From Candidatus Protochlamydia naegleriophila (GTDB lineage Bacteria; Chlamydiota; Chlamydiia; Chlamydiales; Parachlamydiaceae), in the NCBI RefSeq assembly GCF_001499655.1, contig NZ_LN879502.1:2108001-2172000 (forward strand): 64,000 nucleotides of DNA. Reading direction: 5' to 3'. Of the stretch, positions 18,767 to 27,516 are shown one piece after another (the first letter of the stretch is position 1; the number at the start of each line of letters is the position of its first letter). Position numbers and translations under genes: made by a program. Under the pieces are notes generated by a model, which saw only the letters and a program-made list of their open reading frames with translations, had not been told where the DNA came from and did no database searches.

Positions 18767-20254
18767 CTACAGATTTCTTAAATTTTTGCTCTTTAAAGAC
18801 AGGTGCATCTTCCGCATATACTTGACCGACTCTTCTGGATTTGAAAAAGGGCCATTGAGTCGATAATGAGAAGCATTGAAAGGCCCCTCATGCAAAAGCT
18901 TATAAAGATCCGTATTACTCTCTTTAAGTCCTTCGAGATCGGGCAGCACACCTGCCTCTTTTGCCAGCATGTCTGAAAACTCCACATAGTTTCCATGAGG
19001 AAATTGGGGGCGCGGAGTTTGAATTCTTATTTTGCGCTCAATCTCAATCCCAGCATTCATTTGGGAAAGGCTCGGCGCCTTGACCCTATTCGTAAAGACA
19101 TGGAAAGCGAGGCGAGCCTGCAATTCCATTGTGCAAAAATAAGGACCTCGCTGCATGCCACAAAAGGCCATATTTGGAAGATCGGGATTAAAGGTACACT
19201 TATCTAATAATAAGGGCTGAAACCGATCTTGAGGGCAAAAATCGAGCTTCTGAAGGATCTCTGCATCAAAGAAGGGAAGCTCTGCCTCATAGCCTGTGGC
19301 AAAAATCAATGCGTCTGCATCTGTTTGCGTTCCATCATTAAAAAAAATTGTATTCTGAAAAACACGGATAATTTTCGCCTGTTTTAGATCAATCTTTGAA
19401 ACCTTCACCTGATCGATATAGGTATCGGAAATCGCACTAAACTGCGGCTCCTCAGGGGTGGTAACAATCAGCTCTTTTGCCACTTCATTTTGCTTAGTCA
19501 AATGCTGGAACCATTGATGAGTCTGTCTATTTTCTTCCTCTTCCGGAAGCTTTTTGAGGGCCTCAGTTGCAACCCGGCTAAAAAAGACCAAATCCAGCGG
19601 TTGCTTTACACTGGAGCTGTCAGGCACATATCTTGGCAGCACCCACATGGCCTTACTAATGCAATGAAGTGTTTGTGCTGTAACGGTCGATACCTCTGCT
19701 GCAATTTCGGTACCACTAAAAGCATTTCCTACTACCACAACTTTTTTACCTTGAAAACAGTCCGGATTTTTATAGTCTCTACTATGAATGGCTTGGCCAG
19801 TAAATGTTTCTAAACCTGGAATAGAGGGAACATGAGCCTTGCTAAAAATACCGCTACAGACCATGACATAGTCAAAGTCTTTCTGAATAATGTCTTTATT
19901 CTCTAGCCACTCTACACGCCATTGTCCACTAGCCTTAGAGACTTTTTGCACTTCCGAATTAAAGTGAGTATAGTTAAAGATGCCATTTTTAGAAGCATAC
20001 AATTCAAGATAATTGTAAACCTCCTTTTGAGTCGGAAAGTCTCCCGAAGGGTTGTCCCAAGGGGCATCTGAAAACATGCAAGAATGGTAAGATAGATTTG
20101 TATGCATGCTGTCCCAAACAAAGCCTGTACCAGGCTTCCACAATCCCCCAATGCGATCGCTCTTCTCCAAAACCGTCGGATGCAAACCGCACTCTAACGC
20201 TGTTTTAGCAGCGACCAATCCAGCAGGCCCAGCCCCAATAATAGCAACCGTCAT
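18767..20254 (-). CDS. Flavin-containing monooxygenase (FMO-like)
   Basis: 495 aa. GAGPAGLVAAKTALECG is the FAD Rossmann motif, VVVVGNAFSGTEIAAE the NADPH motif, and FTGQAIHSRDYKNP the FMO fingerprint; LIFATGYEAELPF is the ATG-containing linker. FMOs oxygenate soft nucleophiles such as amines and sulfides, or perform Baeyer-Villiger reactions. They are mainly eukaryotic and proteobacterial, so acquisition by transfer is plausible. GGGAG lies 6 nt before the ATG. Confidence 0.9.
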   Translation of the reverse strand: MTVAIIGAGPAGLVAAKTALECGLHPTVLEKSDRIGGLWKPGTGFVWDSMHTNLSYHSCMFSDAPWDNPSGDFPTQKEVYNYLELYASKNGIFNYTHFNSEVQKVSKASGQWRVEWLENKDIIQKDFDYVMVCSGIFSKAHVPSIPGLETFTGQAIHSRDYKNPDCFQGKKVVVVGNAFSGTEIAAEVSTVTAQTLHCISKAMWVLPRYVPDSSSVKQPLDLVFFSRVATEALKKLPEEEENRQTHQWFQHLTKQNEVAKELIVTTPEEPQFSAISDTYIDQVKVSKIDLKQAKIIRVFQNTIFFNDGTQTDADALIFATGYEAELPFFDAEILQKLDFCPQDRFQPLLLDKCTFNPDLPNMAFCGMQRGPYFCTMELQARLAFHVFTNRVKAPSLSQMNAGIEIERKIRIQTPRPQFPHGNYVEFSDMLAKEAGVLPDLEGLKESNTDLYKLLHEGPFNASHYRLNGPFSNPEESVKYMRKMHLSLKSKNLRNL

Positions 20255-20547
20255 TTGACACTCCCTTCAGCAAAATAAGTTTTAAAAAATCTAACGCCAA
20301 TAGCAACTAGATAATTTAACCTCATCCCTCTTTGTTTTCTATTAATTAAAAAATTTAATAGAAAATTTTAATAATCAATCGCTCTTCGAAGCCCATTTTT
20401 GCAGGCCCATATAGCAAAACATGCCATCCAAAGTGCCATTGAAGCCTTTCGGGCATAGCTCTGCATTATTTCCACCATTCCCACGATTGCCATTAAATTT
20501 ACAACCTTGTACAAGAAAATGGCAAAAAATTGGAAAAGACGAAAACC

Positions 20548-21429
20548 ATGCTAAAAAAAATCCTGTTACTGCTAAACCTGTTTTTTGTGGCTTCCTGCCA
20601 TGCTTATCAATACGACTTAGCCATTTGTGCCATCTCCAAAGATGATGAGCCATATCTTAAAGAATGGATTGAGTTTCACAAGCTTGTAGGAGTCCAACAC
20701 TTCTACATTTATTGCCATGGAAATTGGGACCGCTATTCAGAAGTTCTCAAGGACTATATAGAATCTGAGGAAGTCGACTTGCTTTCTACCCAAGACTACA
20801 CAGATCCAGCCTTCAATACAGTCCAGTGTCAATCTTATACGGACTTGCTCGTCAAAGTTCGCCACAAAGTCAAATGGCTGGCAGTCATCGACATCGATGA
20901 GTTCCTCTTTTCTCCAACTGAGCACAATCTCCAAACATTTTTATCGAAATATGAAAATCTGCCAAATGTCGGAGGAATCAGCGCTAACTGGCATTTATTT
21001 GGCACATCTTGGGTTCCGAAAGTCGCTTCCAACCAGACTTTGATAGAGTCTTTGACACTATGCACGCCTGAGCAACACTCTGCAAATGCCCATGTAAAGA
21101 CTATCGTTCGTCCGCAATGCGTGAACCATTATGATAATCCCCACTACCCTATTTACTTTCCCGGGATTGTCCAAACAAATACCGATGGAGTCACTTTTTT
21201 TGGCCCTTTGAGCCCCTACATTCAACATACTCATCTGAAAATCAATCATTATTGGACACGCGATCAGGATTTTTTCTGGAACTATAAAGTCCCCCGACAA
21301 AGCAGCTGGGGCATCCAGCGGACTGAAGAACAAAATCGAGAAGTAGAAATAGAGTTTAATAACGAGAGCAATACAGCGATTTTACCCCTCGTTCCCCCTT
21401 TAAGAAAGCGGCTAGGATTAAAAAACTGA
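20548..21429 (+). CDS. Exported glycosyltransferase, family 92/GT2-like
   Basis: About 293 aa. Residues 1-19 form a signal peptide (ILLLLNLFFVASCHA). The mature part begins AICAISKDDEPYLKEWIEFH and has VIDIDEFLF (about 113-121), the DxD-like nucleotide-sugar motif, with HTHLKINHYWTRDQDFFW near the C-terminus; this is the GT92/DUF23-like pattern. Such enzymes add galactose or related sugars to glycans. Export of a nucleotide-sugar enzyme is odd unless it acts on host glycans. The ATG at 20548 was preferred to the TTG at 20530. The next gene is also an exported enzyme. Confidence 0.82.
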   Translation: MLKKILLLLNLFFVASCHAYQYDLAICAISKDDEPYLKEWIEFHKLVGVQHFYIYCHGNWDRYSEVLKDYIESEEVDLLSTQDYTDPAFNTVQCQSYTDLLVKVRHKVKWLAVIDIDEFLFSPTEHNLQTFLSKYENLPNVGGISANWHLFGTSWVPKVASNQTLIESLTLCTPEQHSANAHVKTIVRPQCVNHYDNPHYPIYFPGIVQTNTDGVTFFGPLSPYIQHTHLKINHYWTRDQDFFWNYKVPRQSSWGIQRTEEQNREVEIEFNNESNTAILPLVPPLRKRLGLKN

Positions 21430-21533
21430 TTGAAGCATTCCTTCTTGACTCGCTTTGCCATTTAGCTTAAAAACGCACAGCGATTTAACTAAACGTTAAT
21501 CGAGAGCCAATTATTTTTACTTGGGAGAAAAGA

Positions 21534-22148
21534 ATGAAAAAGCTACTACTCGCGCTTGCTTTACTTGGCAACTCGCTCTTTGCGGACATGGTAGAACCCT
21601 ATAAGTCTATCCAAGTCCTGCCATTTGATGGACATGGATGGTTTGGAAATGCAGAACAACTCGATCTTTTTTTGAAGGCTAGGCCGATGCAAACAGTAAT
21701 AGAAGTTGGCTCATGGCTCGGCTGCTCAACTCGCCATATCGCATCGGCACTACCAAAAGATGGCGTGTTATATGCCATCGATACATGGGCTGGCTCGCAA
21801 CAGGAATCGGCTCACCTGCAAGATCCCAGGCTCCCTTTTCTTTTTCAACAATTCTTGTCTAATGTGATTCACGCAAAGCTGACAGATAAAATTATCCCCA
21901 TACGGATGAATTCCATCGAAGCGGCCAAAGCCCTCAAAGTCAAGGCAGATTTAATCTATCTCGACGGAGCCCATGATACTCCCAGTGTCATGAATGATAT
22001 TGATTATTGGTACCCGCATTTGAATGAAGGCGGTGTCCTTTGCGGCGACGATTGGACTTGGGATTCGGTTAGAGTAGCTGTAGTAGATCGAGCCAATAAG
22101 CTAGGGAAAAAAGTTCACGTCATTGCCAATTTTTGGTGGTATGAATAA
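21534..22148 (+). CDS. Exported class I SAM-dependent methyltransferase (Methyltransf_24-like)
   Basis: 204 aa. Residues 1-17 are a clean signal peptide (LLLALALLGNSLFA). The remainder is a Rossmann methyltransferase: TVIEVGSWLGCSTRH (SAM motif I, about 54-68), LYAIDTWAG (motif II acidic), LIYLDGAHD (about 140-148) and GGVLCGDDWTW. SAM would have to be available outside the cytoplasm, so the enzyme may act in host or inclusion compartments. It lies 105 bp downstream of the exported glycosyltransferase on the same strand, suggesting joint function in glycan modification (inference). Confidence 0.82.
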   Translation: MKKLLLALALLGNSLFADMVEPYKSIQVLPFDGHGWFGNAEQLDLFLKARPMQTVIEVGSWLGCSTRHIASALPKDGVLYAIDTWAGSQQESAHLQDPRLPFLFQQFLSNVIHAKLTDKIIPIRMNSIEAAKALKVKADLIYLDGAHDTPSVMNDIDYWYPHLNEGGVLCGDDWTWDSVRVAVVDRANKLGKKVHVIANFWWYE

Positions 22149-22233
22149 CCAGTTCAAAAACAAGATATACAATCAGGTTGTTCAAAAGTGATTGGATAAT
22201 CGCTTAGACATTCTCTAGCACCTCAAAATTCCA

Positions 22234-22260
22234 AAAGGGAAAGTCTAAAACTTTCCCTTT
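22234..22260. terminator. Bidirectional terminator hairpin
   Basis: Perfect 11-bp stem (AAAGGGAAAGT at 22234-22244, ACTTTCCCTTT at 22250-22260) with a 5-nt loop, between the convergent methyltransferase gene and the gene ending at 22306. The minus-strand side is followed by TTGGAATTTT. Confidence 0.65.
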
Positions 22261-22305
22261 AGATGCCTCAATCAGCCGAAGCCATTAAAAGAGCGATCCA
22301 TGCAA

Positions 22306-23253
22306 CTATTCATCATCTCTTATCTCTACCCTCTTTGCATTTGATGCAAAGGATGATTGCTGAGAGAGGTAATCAAAATAGGAGCAAACAGTCTTTGCCT
22401 CTACTTTAGAAGCCTCCGATTTCTTATCAATATAAGGCCTGGCATCCATGGTTTCTCCGTAGAGGAAAAACTGAAAAGAAATAGTGACTTCGACGCCGTT
22501 CAACTCTTTCCCAAAAGCCAATTCCAGCATCTTTCCAATATCCTTTGGAAGATCCAGATAGTATTTGCTTTCGTTATTGGGCAAAACAAAAGCGATCTGA
22601 ATCTTTTTCTCCCTCTTTAACAACCCTTTTCTGACCGATTCCTGAATCAAATAATATCCTTCCACGTATTGCATGGCGGAATAGGCGGCGGTAACATCCA
22701 ACTTCTTGATGCAATCAAACAAGGAGACTCGATCATCGAATAAGCTTGCTACGCTCCTCCCGCTTTTTTTCTGCGCGGCTGAAAGCTCGAGCAACCATTG
22801 CTTTTTAGGCAATTCTTCATTGATGAAGAGGTAAAGAGGATCTTCTTTTGAAGTGTTGGCACAATACTTAAAAAACGAAGAAGAAGAAATCGATTCAATC
22901 GCAGCCGTATTAATGCGATTAATTGCATCGCCGATTGGTGTTGAAACTGCCATTTTAGACACACTCTTGGCGAAACTCCAGGCTCTAAGGGAATAAAGGC
23001 AAAGCTTGGCATCGGATTTGAACTGATACAAGGGTTCAAAAAGCTCCCGCTTCATAAAGAGTGCCCCACTCTCAGGCAAGCTGCGCGCTCCTTCGTACCA
23101 GCAGTAAACATCTACCGCCCCTTCGATGGCTGCTAAGTCTGCGACAACTTTTTCTGGCGCGCTAGGCTCAGAATCTATTCTCACTCGAACGGATTCTTTA
23201 AACTCTGGCCATACAGGCTTAAACACATTTGATAGTTCCGATATGAATGACAT
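22306..23253 (-). CDS. Hypothetical protein, 315 aa
   Basis: Not recognised. It appears soluble, with no signal peptide or clear membrane segment. It is mixed alpha/beta with helices around residues 35-110 and 180-215, strands around QIAFVLPNN and EVTISFQFFLYG, and a Lys/Glu-rich tail. The ATG at 23253 has AGGAG at 6 nt and is preferred over the adjacent GTG. It follows the Asp/Glu racemase gene by 12 nt and is probably cotranscribed. Likely a chlamydia-restricted protein. Confidence 0.65.
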   Translation of the reverse strand: MSFISELSNVFKPVWPEFKESVRVRIDSEPSAPEKVVADLAAIEGAVDVYCWYEGARSLPESGALFMKRELFEPLYQFKSDAKLCLYSLRAWSFAKSVSKMAVSTPIGDAINRINTAAIESISSSSFFKYCANTSKEDPLYLFINEELPKKQWLLELSAAQKKSGRSVASLFDDRVSLFDCIKKLDVTAAYSAMQYVEGYYLIQESVRKGLLKREKKIQIAFVLPNNESKYYLDLPKDIGKMLELAFGKELNGVEVTISFQFFLYGETMDARPYIDKKSEASKVEAKTVCSYFDYLSQQSSFASNAKRVEIRDDE

Positions 23254-23265
23254 CACGATCTCCTA

Positions 23266-23925
23266 TTATAATGAAAAACTTTTTTCTAATATTTTATTAG
23301 CAACTACTTCCAGAGGATCTATGATTAATTTATTAGGTAAGGATAACTGAGCTGTAAAAAGGGATAACTCTGTGCATCCCAATATGATCGCCTTCGCATC
23401 CTGGCTTTGAAGCAGCTCCTTTAGCTCCTCGACAATCTTCTGCCGCTCTTCCCCTTTCAAGATTTGATCGATCATCTGGTCAACTTTTTTTTGCGTCGTA
23501 GAATCTGGATAACGACAAGCAAAAAAACGCCTGTGCAGCCCAAACTGAGCCGAAGTCGACGTGCAAAGCACAAGAGGCTCGACATCAGTCACTTCGGTTG
23601 CCAACACACGAGGCAAATGAATGAGATCTAACTCATCCTCATCGTCTAAAAAAGCATGCAACGTGTTACAAGCAATGGCTAAAATGGAGGCTCCATTTTG
23701 GAGCAATTGATCAAGACAGTCCCGCAATTCTCTGCGTACTTTTGCGGCGTCAAAGGTGGGCGTAAGCATTTCTGAGAATGGAAAGCTTATTAAAAAAACT
23801 TTGGGAAAGTCTGCATCCCTATAGCACCCATATTTCTTACCTGCGAGCGTGAGAACACGCTCGAGCAAAAAAGCACCGGCCAAAGGTCCAGCCCCGCCAA
23901 TTATTCCTATCGATTTCGGCTTCAT
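23266..23925 (-). CDS. Aspartate/glutamate racemase-family protein
   Basis: 219 aa. IGIIGGAGPLAG at the N-terminus, AIACNTLHAF (Cys86) and AIILGCTEL (Cys184) give the two-cysteine cofactor-independent racemase pattern (Asp/Glu racemase superfamily, YgeA/RacX-like rather than MurI). It interconverts L and D forms of acidic or other amino acids. In chlamydiae, where standard D-amino-acid supply routes are reduced, it could provide D-Glu or D-Asp for peptidoglycan; this is inference. The ATG at 23925 is preceded by AGGA. The longer frame from 23985 adds an unrelated hydrophobic leader. Confidence 0.82.
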   Translation of the reverse strand: MKPKSIGIIGGAGPLAGAFLLERVLTLAGKKYGCYRDADFPKVFLISFPFSEMLTPTFDAAKVRRELRDCLDQLLQNGASILAIACNTLHAFLDDEDELDLIHLPRVLATEVTDVEPLVLCTSTSAQFGLHRRFFACRYPDSTTQKKVDQMIDQILKGEERQKIVEELKELLQSQDAKAIILGCTELSLFTAQLSLPNKLIIDPLEVVANKILEKSFSL

Positions 23926-24102
23926 AAAAAAAATCCTAATTATTTCTACGCATGCAAACGCGTAAAAAACTGTAAATAAACACATTTATTGATCATAATC
24001 AACTAATCCTGAATACATTAAAATTCAGCAAAATAAATAAAATCATTCACTTGCTGAGAAGCTATTCAGAAAAACAAAACTAAAAAAAATTAAAAGGAAA
24101 AA

Positions 24103-24222
24103 TTAATGAGCTGGATGCTCGTGATGGAAAGAAGGATGGATTGAGACAAGGCTAGAAAAACGATTAAAAAAAGAGGGGATGGGAACCGGCAGTGCCCCAA
24201 CATCAAATGGTTTAGTATTCAT
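24103..24222 (-). CDS. Small His-rich peptide, 39 aa
   Basis: A short frame on the minus strand starts at ATG 24222 with TAGGAG 7 nt upstream, an excellent Shine-Dalgarno, and encodes MNTKPFDVGALPVPIPSFF followed by a Ser-rich stretch and a C-terminus with five His in the last 11 residues (HPSFHHEHPAH). No family is recognised. It sits alone between the racemase and cupin genes in about 380 bp that otherwise lack a gene. The strong ribosome-binding site is the main evidence; the ORF could still be fortuitous. Confidence 0.5.
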   Translation of the reverse strand: MNTKPFDVGALPVPIPSFFNRFSSLVSIHPSFHHEHPAH

Positions 24223-24302
24223 CGTACGCTCCTATAAACGTTTATGTCGGCAAATGACCGAACTTGCTTTTATTTTGACTCAGCGCATTATTTTGATGCA
24301 AA

Positions 24303-24644
24303 TTAAATCCTTGTAAAGATTGGCATGAGACTAATGACAATCTTACCGGTTTTATTCCAGGCTAAATTTGATCCAGTTTTCTTCTTGTACGTTCCTTCAA
24401 CCTTAGCTGGGATGATAGTCATTTCCCCTGCCTCAACCCAGACCTCTTTGTCTCTCAATTTCATAAGCAAGCACCCCTTAATGACCATGAAGAGTTCGTC
24501 TTCATATTCCTGATGATGCCAAATAAATTCTCCTTGAAATTTAGTAAGCTTCACTTGCTGACCATTAAGCTCTCCAACCAGTCGTGGATGCCAATAATCG
24601 TAAAAAGCATTAAACTTTTCTCTGATGTTTATTTTTTCAATCAT
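24303..24644 (-). CDS. Small cupin-domain protein with atypical C-terminus
   Basis: 113 aa. It opens like the small cupins that follow a conserved pattern: KINIREKFNAFYDYWHPRLVGELNG, then KLTKFQGEFIWHHQEYEDELF (metal-binding His and Glu of cupin motif 1) and VEAGEMTIIP. The second motif, normally PKGVEH plus an acidic strand, is replaced by a Lys-rich tail ending MPIFTRI, so the metal site looks incomplete. The ATG at 24644 has AGGAGA 5 nt upstream. Function unknown; possibly decaying. Confidence 0.72.
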   Translation of the reverse strand: MIEKINIREKFNAFYDYWHPRLVGELNGQQVKLTKFQGEFIWHHQEYEDELFMVIKGCLLMKLRDKEVWVEAGEMTIIPAKVEGTYKKKTGSNLAWNKTGKIVISLMPIFTRI

Positions 24645-24766
24645 GCCGTCTCCTATCCTATTCATTTTTAAGGCTTAGAATCTATCAAATTCATGTTTTA
24701 TTCTCCTTTTTTTGATCAACTTCTACGCCTTTATAAAGGTTGGCATTTTTTATCTTACACAAGGAA

Positions 24767-26356
24767 TTAAGCTAAAAATTCTTTTTTGATAGCCTCTAGC
24801 GAATCGCATTCCAGAGGCAATTTATCTTTTCGCCAGCGAAGTATCCGAGGAAATCTTAGAGCAATGCCTGCCTTATGCCTTTTCGACTCTTGGATACCAT
24901 CAAAAGCGATTTCAAAAACTAGTTCAGCTTTAACCCTTCTGACAGGGCCATATTTTTCTACTGTATTGCGTCGTATCCAACGATCCAATTCATAGATCTC
25001 TTCTTGATTGAGTCCTGAATAGGCCTTAGTGATGGGGACGAGCTCTTCTCCACGCCAAACAGCCAACGTATAATCGGTATAGAGGTTGGCTCGCCAGCCT
25101 TGGCCCGTTTGGGCGTAAATCAAAATGGCATCTATAGTTCGGGGATCTATCTTGTATTTCCACCAGCTTCCTATTTGTCTTCCAACTCCATAGATGGAGC
25201 TTTTTTTCTTTAATATGATTCCTTCAGTCCGGTTCTGCTTAGATTCTTCCCGTTTTTGCACTAACTCGTCCCAACTCTGAAAGGCAATCGTCGGGGAGAT
25301 TTTGATGAGAGGGGGAAGCTTATTTAAGTTTTCTAGCAGCATGCGGCGTTCCACAAATGGGCGCTTTCTCACATCATTGCCTTCATATTCCAAAATATCG
25401 TAAATCATGAAAATGATGGGAACACTCTTCACAGTGGCAGGTGTCACTTTTTTTCTTCCAAGCCGCTTTTGCAGCTCGCCAAAGGGCAGCGGAAGCCCGT
25501 CTTTAAAGGCTAAAATTTCACCATCGAGTACAGCTGCGCTAGGCAAAAGGGAGGCTGCTTCTGCAATCTCGGGAAATTGCTCTGTGACGAGTTCATTACC
25601 TCTCGACCAGATCGCCACTCTTCCTCCCCGTTGAATGCATTGAGCTCTGATTCCATCCCACTTCCATTCTACATCCCACTCTTGAACACTTCCTAGGTCT
25701 TCGAGTCGCTTGTCTAAAGGAGAGGCTAAGTAAAAAGGGTAAGGATTGAGGCTGGCTTGAGAAGTGGGATTTTCGATGCTCTTTAAGCCCTCAAAAAAGT
25801 CAGCCGAAGGAACCCATTGTCCCATGAGCTTTTGGCTCAAGGTTTCTTTAGGCACGTTTAAGGCCAAGCTCAACCCTTGGAGCGTTAACAGATGTGATGT
25901 ACCGATGCGAAGGGTTCCAGACAACATCTTATTCAGCAAAAAAATCCCCTTTGTATCCAGTTTGTTCCAATAGGAAAAGATTTTCTCCTTAATATGCTCC
26001 TGAGGCTCTCCCTGCAAAGGTAAGATCCTATCAACAATCCAATCTGAAAGGGATAGACTGGCAGCCGCCTGATCCTCCCCCTTCCTTATGAGCAATGCAA
26101 TCGTCTCGGCAACGTCCCCAACAGCTGAATAAGATTCCGACATGATCCAATCGGGCAGTTGCACAGCTTCCATGCACCACTCAAAAAGCATTCTGCCGGT
26201 AATTAATCGTTTGATTTTATTACCGCTTAAGAAAAAAAGGGCCCAGGCGGCATCGCTTGCCGAAGCATTTTCGAAGTAGTTTTTAATGTAAGTTACTTTT
26301 TGCGTGGTCGACTTTGTTTGCTCGAGTGCGTCAAAAAGCTGTGCAAATGTATTCAT
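24767..26356 (-). CDS. ATP-dependent DNA ligase
   Basis: 529 aa. The adenylation motif I is EWKWDGIRAQ (Lys232 is the AMP-accepting lysine). AVLDGEIL (motif III), KRLGRKK, EGIILKKKSS (motif IV) and GSWWKYK (motif V) follow. The N-terminal 200 residues are the usual DNA-binding domain. It belongs to the ligase class encoded with an MBL-fold exonuclease and often with a DEXH helicase and a phosphoesterase; the exonuclease gene ends 4 nt upstream. It acts in DNA repair in addition to the essential NAD-dependent LigA, which is not in this window. Confidence 0.92.
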   Translation of the reverse strand: MNTFAQLFDALEQTKSTTQKVTYIKNYFENASASDAAWALFFLSGNKIKRLITGRMLFEWCMEAVQLPDWIMSESYSAVGDVAETIALLIRKGEDQAAASLSLSDWIVDRILPLQGEPQEHIKEKIFSYWNKLDTKGIFLLNKMLSGTLRIGTSHLLTLQGLSLALNVPKETLSQKLMGQWVPSADFFEGLKSIENPTSQASLNPYPFYLASPLDKRLEDLGSVQEWDVEWKWDGIRAQCIQRGGRVAIWSRGNELVTEQFPEIAEAASLLPSAAVLDGEILAFKDGLPLPFGELQKRLGRKKVTPATVKSVPIIFMIYDILEYEGNDVRKRPFVERRMLLENLNKLPPLIKISPTIAFQSWDELVQKREESKQNRTEGIILKKKSSIYGVGRQIGSWWKYKIDPRTIDAILIYAQTGQGWRANLYTDYTLAVWRGEELVPITKAYSGLNQEEIYELDRWIRRNTVEKYGPVRRVKAELVFEIAFDGIQESKRHKAGIALRFPRILRWRKDKLPLECDSLEAIKKEFLA

Positions 26357-26359
26357 GCT

Positions 26360-27361
26360 TTATACTTCTCCCTCTCCTTCATCAAGCCATTCCATCCCAT
26401 TTAAAGGCGCTGCTTGAAGACCCTGTTCTTTTAAATAGCGCGCAAGAGAAGAGGTATTGCCATGCGTTGTCAAAACCGTTGTTGCCCCGGTTTCTTTAAC
26501 AGTTCTCAAAAGTTCTTGCCAGTCGGCGTGATCGGAAAGGGCGAAGCCTCGGTCTAAATTTTTTCTTCTGCGCATCCCCCTGACTTGCATCCATCCTGAT
26601 GCCAGGGCTGTTTTATAAGGCAAAAAACGCTTCATCCAAGGCGTTCCCTTTGCCATGGGAGGAGCCAGAATGAGCTCTCCTGAAAAACTCTTATTGGGAT
26701 TAGCATGAATGGGTAAGTAGCTGCCAAGTACAACGCCGCACTCTTCATAAAGACTGGCAAAGGTTAAAATGGCCCCATGTAGATAAATGGGACTGCTTGT
26801 ATAAGTTTGAAGCAAGGAGAGGATTCTTTGTGCCTTGCCAAGTGCATAACAAAAAAGGACCGACGCAAAGCCTTTAGCCTTATTTTCCTGCCACCATTCG
26901 AAAATTTTTTGGGCGGTGTGAACCGGCTCCTCCCAATTATAAATGGGAAGCGCAAAGGTAGATTCGGTGACAAAAAGGTCGCACTGTTGCAACGAAAAAG
27001 GCTCGCATGAGCTATCAAAAGCCCGTTTATAGTCACCCGAGACAACGCAAGTGGTCGATCCCGATTCTATTTTAATCTGTGCCGATCCAAGTATGTGCCC
27101 GGCAGGATGAAGTGAAACCCAGCAATCGTTAATCTTGACTTTCTCGTCATAAGGGAAGATGTCAACAGAATCTAGGCCCAATCGGAGCTTCAACATTTTG
27201 GCTGTATTTTCGGATGCCATGTAGTGTTGATGTCCAGGGCGGCCGTGATCTCCATGCGCATGTGTAATGATGCAATGCTTGACAGGTGCCCAAGCATCGA
27301 TGTAAAAATCTCCCGCCCTGCAGTAAAGCCCTTCTGATCTTACCTCTAAAAAATGTCTCAT
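26360..27361 (-). CDS. Ligase-associated MBL-fold DNA exonuclease
   Basis: 333 aa metallo-beta-lactamase/beta-CASP-like protein. HAHGDH (residues 34-39) is the metal-binding signature; HPAGHILGSAQI, VVSGDYK, and LSDHADW with LTTHGN near the C-terminus are the other metal and beta-CASP motifs. This protein is annotated in many genomes as ligase-associated exonuclease or mRNA 3'-end-processing factor. It is the first gene of a two-gene unit with the ATP-dependent ligase. The helicase and phosphoesterase of the full cassette are not seen. Confidence 0.9.
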   Translation of the reverse strand: MRHFLEVRSEGLYCRAGDFYIDAWAPVKHCIITHAHGDHGRPGHQHYMASENTAKMLKLRLGLDSVDIFPYDEKVKINDCWVSLHPAGHILGSAQIKIESGSTTCVVSGDYKRAFDSSCEPFSLQQCDLFVTESTFALPIYNWEEPVHTAQKIFEWWQENKAKGFASVLFCYALGKAQRILSLLQTYTSSPIYLHGAILTFASLYEECGVVLGSYLPIHANPNKSFSGELILAPPMAKGTPWMKRFLPYKTALASGWMQVRGMRRRKNLDRGFALSDHADWQELLRTVKETGATTVLTTHGNTSSLARYLKEQGLQAAPLNGMEWLDEGEGEV

Positions 27362-27393
27362 ACATTTTTCCCCTGGAAGGCATTGGTAAAAAC

Positions 27394-27516
27394 TTGATAG
27401 ACATCTTTAAACTAGCAGAAAAGAAAAAGGAAGGAAAGATTGATGAAGGACTATCCATTGGACTGGCCAGAGAAAGCCCCCTTTCTCTCTTTTTCCACGA
27501 GATGTTCTTTAAATGA
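27394..27516 (+). CDS. Possible small protein overlapping the start of the next small gene
   Basis: A frame read from TTG 27394 gives LIDIFKLAEKKKEGKIDEG and ends HEMFFK, about 40 aa. Its stop overlaps the next ATG as ATGA. The frame extends upstream, antisense to the exonuclease N-terminus, without a better start. It looks amphipathic and charged rather than random, but the start codon is poor. It could be the remains of a longer gene. Confidence 0.3.
   Translation: MIDIFKLAEKKKEGKIDEGLSIGLARESPLSLFFHEMFFK

Noticed and set aside
20375-20653. Minus-strand frame with a Cys/Gly/Asn-rich end (NGNRGNGGNN region)
   Set aside because: Overlaps the glycosyltransferase start antisense, has no convincing start codon or ribosome-binding site, and the Asn/Gly richness can come from opposite-strand composition.
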